A stretch of 34,351 bases of DNA from Apostichopus californicus (lineage: Eukaryota; Echinodermata; Holothuroidea; Aspidochirotida; Stichopodidae): contig JAIPMN010005759.1 of NCBI GenBank assembly GCA_020650975.1, positions 1-34,351 of the forward strand. The letters are read 5' to 3'. Below, piece after piece: positions 25,301 to 32,829 of this stretch. A program made the translations under genes and the position numbers. The notes under the pieces are model-generated. The model was not told the DNA's origin. It made no database searches and saw only the letters and a program-made list of their open reading frames with translations. Each line of letters starts with the position of its first letter. Position 1 is the stretch's first letter.

Positions 25301-26939
25301 TTATTTTCTAAGTCATCTACAAGGAACTGTGTCCAACCAGGGGATGGCAGGGGGTGTGGGTGGCTATATTTGATTCCACCAATCACAGCAAGCTTAACTT
25401 TCCTATATTTCTTTATCAAGGATGAGAAACGGAGGATCGAGGAGATGGGCGGATGTGTAGTTTGGTTCGGTGCTTGGAGGGTGAACGGCAGTCTATCAGT
25501 CTCCAGATCAATAGGTAAACATTATCTTCATATTATATCATTTATGTTACTTTATCTCTCACATTTTCTGTCACATTCACGATGTATTTTACAATACCCT
25601 GTCAATCTGTTGTGCACACCTGCTTCTCGAGTGTCAGTGACAAGAGTCGTTGGTGTATTACGAGCCATTGGGCCCACGTTCCTTGCTGGTTTAGACCAAT
25701 CACGTACAATGTGACCGCCCGAGTGAAAAGTACCTATCGTGAATGTGACTTTACACATTCTTCATAATGTAGCAACTTGGAGATTGCAAAAAAAATTTAA
25801 ACTGCAATATTACATTCCTTACTTAACTCTCCTCTAGAATAAAAGTCTCAAAAAGACAATTTGCAGCATATATTCGACACATTTCCCTTCTTCTGTTGAT
25901 GGCAAATTCAATTTTGGCATTTGAATTTGATCTTCCCTCAGGTGATCCGGAATACAAACCGTACGTTTGTAGCGAAGCCGATACTGCGGTGATACCTCTA
26001 GACGGTACGGAGGAGTGCATCATACTGGCATGCGACGGCCTATGGGACGGTGTGACCAAGGAGCAGGCCTGCCAGACCGTCCAGGAGAACATCGACAGTG
26101 GTGCAGACCTATCTCAAGTGTCTTCCATTCTGGTGACTCTGGCCAAGGACAACGGTTCAGGGGACAACATCACCGCCATCGTGGTGTACCTGAACCCGTA
26201 CCACAGACGGAATCCGCATCTCAACGCCAAAGAGAAGGTGGAGACGGACAACGTGGAGCAGACGGGCGATTCCGGCCAGCCGAGAAGCCGGTCAGCAGCG
26301 GACGGGAGAAGCGACGGCGGGATGGCGAATACGGAAGAGGAAAGCAGAGGAGATAACTCAGGGAAAGCTAGTAACGAGAGAGGCAGCGGCGAGGAAGTTA
26401 AAGATGTTTTAAATTCAAACAATAATAACTGTTCGGTAGAGAGGGAAAACGACTCCCACTTCAGGTCTAACATCTCTGTGGAAAACAAAAGTCGTTTCAC
26501 GGGCAAGAACACAGTCTACACTCAGGGACAGCGGAAGGCCGATAAGTCGGGGCAGTCGGCACCGGTTAACGACGTCAAGAGTTTTACTTCGGTCGAAGCC
26601 GACGGTGACCTCGGATCCTCATCCCAAGCCAGGATTCGTAGAGAAGGAGGCCACAGAGGTCTCAGGAGAAGTTCCAGCGAACCGCCGTCCCTCTACCAAA
26701 AGATGAAGGACACAAAAGCCGACGGCATATACCCCTTGTTGGAAATAGTCTCCCGATCCAAGAAAACAAACCACAAAGCATTACCAATGAAGCACAACTC
26801 CATGCCGGCCACGCTGAAGCCCAAGAGTACGTCCTCAAATAAGTCTCTCTCACGAACTCACGATGCCGGCGTCTCAAACATCATCAAGACAAAAGACCGC
26901 CAACTGAGACGGACCTTCCCCAGAGGAACCAGAGATTGA
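19205..26939 (+). CDS. PPM1E: PPM1E-like Ser/Thr protein phosphatase (PP2C/PPM family), six exons, 5' partial
   Basis: Spliced gene joined from 19205-19332, 21595-21800, 23368-23556, 24498-24641, 25421-25514 and 25942-26939 (stop TGA at 26937). All introns are GT-AG and phases agree, giving 585 residues plus one split first codon. PPM phosphatases use two Mn/Mg ions to hydrolyse phospho-Ser/Thr. Visible motifs, counted from the first whole codon: RRKMED (89-94), YDGHGG (122-127), TTG (180-182), WLGDSQ (196-201), [14 protein letters not shown] (232-245), SVSRSIGD (248-255), ACDGLWD (283-289) and DNI (328-330), so the metal-binding Asp residues are kept. The [20 protein letters not shown] stretch matches vertebrate PPM1E better than PPM1F. 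Known family members dephosphorylate CaM kinases, AMPK and PAK; the same role here is inference. Residues 338-585 form a low-complexity hydrophilic tail, as in PPM1E. The start codon is missing, and the N-terminal PIX-binding part known in PPM1E is not seen. Confidence 0.93.
19324..19550 (+). repeat. Three tandem copies of a 76-bp unit overlapping a splice donor
   Basis: GTGGGTA recurs at 19329, 19405 and 19481. Each copy continues through TGGTTAGCTCTG, GTCTGATACCGAGCA and GGGGTCAAATGGGAA. The first copy contains the real donor (GTAGGT at 19333); at the same place copies 2 and 3 read GTACAT. Confidence 0.95.
20469..20502 (+). other. G-quadruplex-forming motif in intron 1 of the PPM1E-like gene
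   Basis: Consecutive G runs (3, 9, 5, 3 and 3) separated by short loops lie on the coding strand, so the intron RNA could also fold this way. Confidence 0.6.
21094..21425 (+). repeat. Direct-repeat pair bracketing the right inverted-repeat arm
   Basis: Two ~80-bp copies (21094-21172 and 21339-21425) are offset by ~246 bp, with small indels. The arrangement could be the remains of a mobile element or a local tandem duplication; no target duplication is evident. Confidence 0.75.
21188..21326 (-). repeat. Inverted repeat, right arm (139 bp)
   Basis: Partner of 18792-18930, 2.26 kb away in the opposite orientation. It is itself flanked by an ~80-bp direct repeat (21094-21172 and 21339-21425), sharing CTTCTTTCGTGACC, CTCTGCATAACAA and AAATCTAAAAATCTAAAATC. 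The element family is unknown to me. Confidence 0.88.
21595..21800 (+). CDS. PPM1E: PPM1E-like, exon with the RRKMED motif
   Basis: The acceptor is TTTTCTATTTTCAG ending at 21594; the donor is a consensus GTGAGT at 21801. The exon ends in phase 0. It encodes the linker ([18 protein letters not shown]) and the start of the catalytic domain, [14 protein letters not shown]. Family knowledge: the Asp of MED binds the catalytic metal pair and the preceding Arg binds substrate phosphate. Vertebrate PPM1E has the closely similar AIKNMRRKMEDKHV here. Confidence 0.95.
22834..22873 (+). repeat. Short 10-bp tandem repeat (CCCTACCCCA)
   Basis: Three exact units and one variant unit, within intron 2. The complement strand is G-rich and could form a quadruplex. 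Confidence 0.9.
23368..23556 (+). CDS. PPM1E: PPM1E-like, exon with the DGHGG motif
   Basis: The acceptor is TCTCTTCAG ending at 23367; the donor is GTACCG at 23557, an acceptable but non-optimal site. Both ends are phase 0, giving 63 codons. It encodes [20 protein letters not shown], the PP2C signature motif with the metal-binding Asp-Gly, followed by a helical segment ending FIKKAKRE. Reading through the donor continues only two codons before a stop, which supports splicing here. Confidence 0.96.
23905..24064 (+). mobile_element. tRNA-like SINE head with an expanded 23-bp internal repeat
   Basis: TAGCACAGTTGG (23912-23923) fits the RNA polymerase III A box exactly. It is followed by an anticodon-arm-like hairpin CTGGGCTTGTGACCCAG. 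Then the 23-bp unit GGGCTTGTxAxxCAGAGGTC recurs at 23933, 23956, 23979, 24002, 24025 and (partial) 24048. The GGCTTGTAATCC part of each resembles a decayed B box. It is interpreted as a SINE relic in intron 3, not a functional tRNA. Confidence 0.6.
24067..24324 (-). mobile_element. tRNA-derived SINE, minus strand
   Basis: Read on the minus strand it begins GGAGTGTTAGCTCAGTGGTT. The A box TAGCTCAGTGG (24317-24307) is an exact match, and AGTTCGAGTCA (24272-24262) is a near-perfect B box. A ~140-bp body follows, and the element ends in an (ATAC)n-type simple repeat at 24116-24067, a usual SINE tail. It lies in intron 3, opposite to the gene and tail-to-tail with the 23905 element. Confidence 0.8.
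24498..24641 (+). CDS. PPM1E: PPM1E-like, exon with the TTG and GDSQ motifs
   Basis: The acceptor is TTTGTTTCAG ending at 24497; the donor is GTATTG at 24642. The exon has 48 codons, phase 0 at both ends. It encodes [13 protein letters not shown] and [17 protein letters not shown], the central beta-sandwich strands of the PPM fold, then MEPHSPERE. It was missed by simple ORF scanning because it lacks an in-frame ATG near its start. Confidence 0.95.
25421..25514 (+). CDS. PPM1E: PPM1E-like, exon with the [11 protein letters not shown] motif
   Basis: The acceptor is CTTTATCAAG ending at 25420 (AAG, weaker than CAG); the donor is GTAAAC at 25515. It begins in phase 0 and ends after one base; that g joins gt of the next exon to restore the Gly of SRSIGD. 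It encodes [20 protein letters not shown] and [15 protein letters not shown]1F has a different sequence at VVWFGAW, so this exon is the best evidence for the PPM1E assignment. Confidence 0.95.
25942..26939 (+). CDS. PPM1E: PPM1E-like, last coding exon: catalytic C-terminus and long tail
   Basis: The acceptor is ATCTTCCCTCAG ending at 25941; the stop TGA is at 26937-26939. The first ~83 codons complete the phosphatase domain ([36 protein letters not shown]). The remaining 248 residues are hydrophilic, in order: a Glu/Ser/Gly-rich acidic part, an Asn run, then a basic Ser-rich part with RRSSSEPP at residues 495-502 (a possible basophilic kinase or 14-3-3 site; inference). This exon is clearly more GC-rich than the introns, as expected for coding DNA. 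PPM1E also has a long tail in vertebrates, but I see no clear residue-level match to it here. Confidence 0.95.
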
Positions 26940-27078
26940 GCGTTACCGACCTGAGGGGTTTTGAAGCTTTGATGTGGAGAGGTTATCTAGACCCCTTGGA
27001 GTACAGGGTTAGTTAGCCCATGGATTATTAAAAGACTGGTCCTGGAAGTACCAGAAACTTAGACCCTTTGACAGGGGG

Positions 27079-27495
27079 GACGTTAGTCTGGAGGTCTGAG
27101 GGAATTAGTCTAGAGGAAGGAGGGACTTAGTCTGGCGGTAGGATGGACTTAGTTTGGAGGTGGGAGGGACTTGGTCTAGTGGAAGGAGGGACTTATTCTG
27201 GAAAAAGCAGTGAACTAGTCTATATGGAGAGGTAACTTTACTCAGGAGGTCGGAGGGACTTTATCGGAAGGTAAGAGTGACTTCGCTGGAAGGAGGGACT
27301 TAGTCTCATGGGTAGGAGTGACTGACTTACTCTGGAGGTAGGAGGCAAATTAGTCTCAAGAGGGATGTAGGAGGGACTTAATGTTGTGGGTATGTGTGAC
27401 TTACGATGTAGGTAAGAGGGACCTATAGCCTCATAGGGTAGAAATTACTTACTTTAGTGGTAGAAGGGTCTTAATCTGAAGATAGGAATGATTTG
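27079..27495 (+). repeat. Degenerate ~26-bp minisatellite in the PPM1E-like 3' UTR
   Basis: About fifteen imperfect copies of a unit like GGAGGGACTTAGTCTGGAGG follow one another, with spacing varying by a few bases. The best copies are at 27079-27210; the array decays towards its 3' end. It starts ~140 bp after the stop codon, so it should be transcribed in the mRNA if the 3' UTR call is right. Confidence 0.8.
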
Positions 27496-28967
27496 TTCTT
27501 CAAGTTCAAGAGGTGTTGAGGTACTGTAGTCTGTTAAGTATACAGTAGGATAGTCATTTATTTACATGTGACTTTCTCGCTTTTCCTTGCTATAGGAGAG
27601 TCTAAGAGTTATAGTGTACCAAGAAATAATCCAGTTTACATCTCCCAGTCTCAGTGAGAAATAATTTGGACCAAAAAAAATTCAAATGTAAAATTTAGCT
27701 TTGATCATCTAGAATAGATCACAGAAGTGACATTTTTTTATGGAGACAATATGAAGAAATTTTAAAAGAGTACTGAATTTAGGTAGAAATTAGTCTAATA
27801 ATAGCCATATGCTGATAGTATGCAAATGAATGACAAGTTCGGTGACCAACTAACAAAAGTGGCACCATCTTTTTAACATACATTTTGTAGGTATTTCTCG
27901 TTCTGATAAATAGGATTCTGGTTTTGCTACAATACTTGTGCTAAAGTTTGTCTAGGGAATACTGAAACCACATCGACATTTGAAGCAAATTAAATGTTAA
28001 ATCGTTCTTTGATTGCGGAAAATATGCCAAAGACTCAAACAAAAGAAAGACATTCTTTAAGTTTTTGATTCTTTAGTGGTCCTTTGGTACCACCGTTATT
28101 TCAATTATTTATAAAGTTAAATATCACTAGAACTGAGGCCGTTTCAAAGATGATATTCATTGTTAGCACTGACTGGTGAATTCTGTAGGGACCATTATCC
28201 TATTTGTTGTCCTGTCCTGTTGTAGATACACACCTCTTTAAGAACCACCCGTGTTCGATTTTTTGACACTTCGTAAACAATTGGTTGCATCTTCAGTCGG
28301 TCTAGACTCGGCGAATCTGTACTATGGCGGGTAACGAAGGTGTCCGTCACTGACAGGCTTGAGGTAGCACAGTCATATTAGCATGGTCTGTTGCATAATT
28401 GTTCAGTCAAGTGTGTCAGTAGCTCCTCGGTCAGTGCCTGGAGGTGGTACCCAGACTACTTGGTGTAAACAGCATCTCTTTGTTAACCTTAACCAATTTT
28501 GTTTGGGGGCATTTTGAAAGGTCATCCTCCGTTCAACGTGGTCAGTGAAAGACTCCTTAAGGTCATCAATCTTGAGATTGACATTTTAGAGATCGTTCTA
28601 GCTGCTGTATTTACAGGGGATGTTTACTTCATAGAGATGGTTTGAGCATCGTGCAGTTTCTTTCAGTGTAAGGGTCGACCCAGTTAGCCTCTGAGATTCA
28701 GAAGCTATTGGTAATAGGCACTGTTTGGGGTGGTGAAGGAAACTGCTGCAAACTGATATAATTTATGTCATTGGAATAAGTTCTGAAAGACAGTTAGCAG
28801 AAGACTAGATGCAAGGTCGATGGATGTGTGTGTACTATTATGAGTAAATGTGCGTAACGGATTTTTGTTGGTCATGTTTCGACCGACCAGAAAAAAATGT
28901 GTTTACAAAAGAATGTATATAAATTAAGTTTCAAGTTAATGTTGTGCATTTATTGTCCAGACCATAT

Positions 28968-28973
28968 AATAAA
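28968..28973 (+). promoter_or_regulatory. Candidate poly(A) signal AATAAA
   Basis: Canonical hexamer in ACCATATAATAAATTTACAG, about 2 kb after the stop codon, followed by a T/G-containing stretch (CATCTTTAGTGTT) that could be the downstream element. It is the first exact AATAAA I find after the stop codon. Confidence 0.55.
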
Positions 28974-28990
28974 TTTACAGTACATCTTTA

Positions 28991-31268
28991 GTGTTAAAGG
29001 ACCAATCTCTCAATCTCTCAAAACTTCACCAGTATCCATTTATCAGGACAGTCCGTAGAGTACTGCAAGACAGAACTGTTTAAGAAAGCACAATATATTT
29101 AAGAGCAGAATACTCTATAATTTTTTTTTCTTTCTGTATGTCAATTATAGGAGATGTGTGAGATAATTGGTCCAATAATATGATACTAAGACTGTTCAAA
29201 GCAGCTCTCTGAGTTTGGCTGACAGTTTTTACCGTAACCACGGAGTGTCACACAAATATCACTACACTAAGACACCACCCTGCTAAGATTTTTGCTTTGA
29301 TGCAATCTAGAGTACAGTTTGCTGTGATATCAGCATTAAAAAACTGTTCTTATTTACTCGATATTCACAAGACATGAATATTCATTGAGTAAATACATTT
29401 ATAGTATGTGAAGTAGAATGCTGTTACAGTGGAAGTAAATAAGTTTTGGCGTTAGTGTGACCATTATTTGACTCCCTTTTTGGCATCTTTTGGGGACAGT
29501 TTGGATGATCAATGAAAATGATTTGATGGGAAAAAAAAACAGTAAGAGTATATTCTATCTATGTTTTTTACCCTGTAGGTTTGGTAAATTTTGCGACCAA
29601 ATTCCAAGAAGTTGCTATAATATTGTGGAGAAAATAGGTGAATTAACTCATTTAGTATCTTTTGACATATTTCTTTTGGTTTAGTTTTAAGGTACTGGCA
29701 GTAAGAGACTGAATTATATACAAAAGTGTGCACCCTACAGCTGTCTGGCTGGCTGGCTTGTTTAGTTTCATCTCAGAATGAGAATATTTCAAGTAAAAAA
29801 CAACCTAGGCTAAACATAAATTCTATAGATATATTTCTCTCTTTTCTATTTCTGGGTCTTTTGAAAAAGTTGCAATAACTCTTAACCTTTGTATTGCTTT
29901 GCTATGATTCTTCATATTCTCACGTCGTTAATTAAAACATTTACTCAGTTTTACGTAGTGTTTTTCTGTATTAATACTTTTGAAATGTATTGTTTACTTT
30001 GTTTATGTCATCAAGGAAAACAGGTTCTTGAAATCTGAAAGGGTGTATTGTCTTTACCAGTGGTGTCCTACAGGGACAGTCTGGTCATTTCGTCTTGCAA
30101 TGTTTGTAGAAAGGGGTATCTGGATAGTCCAGGGGCAAATCCAGTGAGGGGACCCTTGGGGAGTTTTAGCCACCTTCCTTCCCTTTTGAATTTTTTTTCG
30201 GCACTAAAAATTGGTCACAGAGGTTATTTTGACAATAAGAAGTTTATAAGTGGACAGATTTTCTAGCACACTTCGTTCGTAATTTTGAAAGATGTTTTCC
30301 TATTCACCAATGTTTCGGAAGTTATTTTGGAATCTCCTGGTACTTGCCTACTGCCCCCCCCCCACTTCCAACTTTTTTGAGGAGTCCAGATTTTTCATAC
30401 ACAAAAATACAATTCAACATGTATTAAATTAAAATGATGGGGTTGTATACTTTAGTATCGGGGTGGGGGGGGGGACCGGGGCAGAAACCGGAAGATTTTT
30501 CTATGGTGACGTTAATTATCAGATTTCATTTTCAGTTTGATTTTCTGAGTCCCGATGCCAGAACCAGAAAACTTTCAACTTAAATGGTGATCCTTAATTC
30601 TGGCCAAATTGGAGGTTTTCTAAGGAATGTATCCCAACTGTTCAATTCTTGACAAAATTGTATATTTTTTTTTTAGTTGTGTGGAGTAAATGACTTAACC
30701 AAATGAAAACCAACGGTAAAAATTAAGTTCATGATAGATATTTCACATTATGTCCACCTGTGTTTTGTGTTCTATATTAATGAATCTGGTTTACTTTCAG
30801 AATTTTTTTTATGAAATATATTATCAATTGTGTGATGGTTACAATCATTGAAAATTTGTCGAGGCAATTTTTGTTATTTGATCATTATAATCATAGTAGT
30901 CTCAAAGTTTGGGTTTTATTTGGAAGAAAATGGTTTTTTGTGTCATTCTGTTGTATTCATGAAATAATATGTTTTAAAGCATGTTTTGTTATAAAAAAGC
31001 GAATAGTTTTAATTTTCTATCTAATAGCTTTATAGTATTGTCAATGTTACCAAAATTATTATGTACATAGTCTTTTCACAGAAATACAAGACAACACCCC
31101 TTTAGAAAAAAGCAACTTGCTTTTCTTTCATTTTCTGATGTTTGATTATATGGTATTAAATGCAGGATAAAAGCTCGGACTGTTGTATGTGTTACCATCT
31201 TACAGTAGTTCACCTTAGAGATAGGACTATTCTGTACACCCAAACACAAGTTGCAGTATAATAACATA
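28991..31268. other. No recognisable feature, intergenic
   Basis: AT-rich sequence after the poly(A) signal, with a C run near 30353 and a G-rich tract at 30460-30481. The ORFs are short and lack splice context. Confidence 0.5.
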
Positions 31269-31578
31269 CAGGCGCATAGCCAAGAGGGGGGGGGAGGGGG
31301 GCAAAGGGGGCGACCGCCCCCCCTTGAGCATATTATTTTTGTACGTTTTTATGATATCGTAGTAATTTCAAATAGAAAATGCTTAGATGCAACTTGCAAG
31401 GCCTGGGAAGTGCCATTTCCAGCGATCGAGGGAGGCATTTTCGGCCAAAATTTTCGTTAACGCTTCGCGCCAACTCATGGTGGCGCTACGCTTAGATAGT
31501 TTCCAATGCCAAATCTACGGCTCTGATAATTTGCCTCCAAGTTCGCCCCTCCCTTGGCAAATTCTCGCTACGCGCCTG
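31269..31578. mobile_element. hAT-type MITE with a perfect 8-bp target duplication (310 bp)
   Basis: The terminal inverted repeats are CAGGCGCATAGC and GCTACGCGCCTG (one mismatch), starting CAG as in many hAT elements. The flanks are identical 8-mers, ATAACATA at 31261-31268 and 31579-31586, the hAT-size duplication. The interior has G-rich and C-rich subterminal stretches able to pair (GGGGGCAAAGGGGG and CCGCCCCCCC) and no transposase. Confidence 0.92.
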
Positions 31579-31659
31579 ATAACATAATACCATGTCTCGC
31601 AAAAAATTCTGTGGGTTTCTCACTTAAAAGTTTTTTAAAGTTTTCTGATTGGGGTATAA

Positions 31660-31975
31660 GCAAATATTTATAGAGCGCTTTATGCAAAGGCCTCAAAGCA
31701 CTTAAACAAGTACACAAATATGCAAGTCAAATCACTGTAAATTTTTGGAATAAATGAGTTTTAAGAGACGCTTAAAACAGTCAACCGATGGTGCATTGTG
31801 AATTGAAGATGGTAGATTGTTCCAGAGATGAGGTGCAGCAGAGATGAAGGTTCTTTCTCCATAAAACTTTGTGTTTGTATGGGCCTGTTTGAAGCTCTCC
31901 ACATCGTGAACACCATACAGTGTGATTCTAACAGTGATTTTAATAACTGCTAGATATTCTGAAATGGTCACAAAG
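31660..31975 (-). mobile_element. LINE 3' end (CR1/L2/Jockey-like), minus strand
   Basis: It contains the C-terminus of the LINE reverse-transcriptase ORF (31971-31732) and its short 3' UTR. The UTR ends with GTGCTTTGAGGCC and AAAGCGCTCTATAAATATTT on the minus strand. It is strongly 5'-truncated, as is usual for LINE insertions. Confidence 0.8.
31732..31971 (-). pseudogene. C-terminal fragment of a non-LTR retrotransposon ORF2
   Basis: The minus strand encodes YGERTFISAAPHLWNNLPSS followed by IHNAPSVDCFKRLLKLIY and a TGA stop. The pattern YGxRxFxxAAPxLWNxLPxxIxxAPSxxxFKxxLK is the well-known extreme C-terminus of LINE ORF2 proteins in CR1/L2/Jockey-type elements. The endonuclease and polymerase domains are missing. 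The N-terminal part of the fragment is less conserved and may contain a frameshift. Confidence 0.82.
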
Positions 31976-32189
31976 GTTAAAAAACTTCAAAACCATATTT
32001 AAAAAAAAAAAAAATTTAAACATATTTTTCCGCATACATTGTTATATTTTTTGTAACTTTCAATTGTTTCCATGGTGTCCATGTGTCCATGGTGATATAA
32101 AGCGAGCAAGGCAGTCTTCCCTGAATTAGGTGGTTCTTTGTGATTTTGTTTTTACTGCCCGTTCTTTCCAGCTTGACATCTGAATGTTA

Positions 32190-32462
32190 GAGAGCGTGGT
32201 GGCCAATTGGCTGGGCGTCTGACTCATTGTGTCCTTGTCTTTACGTTGTGTCCTTGGGCAAGATGCTTTATCTCACTTGCCTCTCTCAACCCAGGGGTTA
32301 AATGGGTACCTGTTAGGTAACTTGTCATTGGGCGCAGTATATAACTGCTGCCGACTGGAGGGATTGTCTCTGGGACAGGTTATCATTGACCAGGGGAATA
32401 TAACGTCTGTAAAGCACTTTGAGACCTATCGCTGGTATAAAGCGCTATATAAAAAGCAAATA
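32190..32462 (+). mobile_element. tRNA-derived SINE with a LINE-like 3' tail
   Basis: The head GAGCGTGGTGGCCAATTGGC has the A-box-like TGGCCAATTGG at 32200-32210. The body (CCTTGGGCAAGATGC, CACTTGCCTCTCTCAACCCA, AAATGGGTACCTG) is typical of SINEs common in marine deuterostomes. The 3' tail GCACTTTGAGACC...TATAAAGCGCTATATAAAAA matches the 3' end of the LINE fragment 0.5 kb upstream. The B box is not clear. Confidence 0.85.
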
Positions 32463-32533
32463 TTAATGTTGACAGAGAAAAGAGATCAAGACGGTGTAAA
32501 TATTTGGATGTTAACTCTTTTATTTTGTAGCAC

Positions 32534-32829
32534 CAATGAACATCAAAACATCCATCAGATACAAAAAAGACAAATTAAAAACATCTGTAGACCATTATAG
32601 CAGTTACTTCTGTGTCATTTATAACACAGTACCTCACAACATTAGATGCATGTCAAAACGGGATGCTCGTTTGTCAATCTTCCTGCGCATATCTACTGCT
32701 CTTCGCACCAAAATGAAGAATTGTATCTACTACTTAGCCGATTCATCCGATGACCACAACAAATTCAGCCCAGATATTTTGCTGCGAATCGCAACATTTT
32801 TGGGCACACCTGCTATGAGAGTGGTGTAG
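32534..32829 (+). CDS. Weak candidate for a terminal exon of an unknown protein
   Basis: After TTTTATTTTGTAG (AG at 32529-32530) an open frame of ~98 codons ends at TAG 32827. Its second half, with LADSSDDHNKFSPDILLRIA, has codon usage richer in C and G third bases than its surroundings. I recognise no domain and see no upstream exon in the window that would splice to it. It follows a SINE, so it could also be old transposon-derived or chance sequence. Confidence 0.2.

Larger units (their letters stand above)
26940..28990 (+). other. Probable 3' UTR of the PPM1E-like gene
   Basis: No splice signals or convincing reading frames follow the stop codon. The sequence returns to AT-rich composition after a G-rich minisatellite (27079-27495) and ends near the first canonical AATAAA at 28968. 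The extent is inferred from that signal; an RNA read ending 10-30 bases after it would confirm it. Confidence 0.6.

Noticed and set aside
32229..32600. 123-codon plus-strand frame.
   Set aside because: It is mostly the SINE at 32190-32462 translated by chance.
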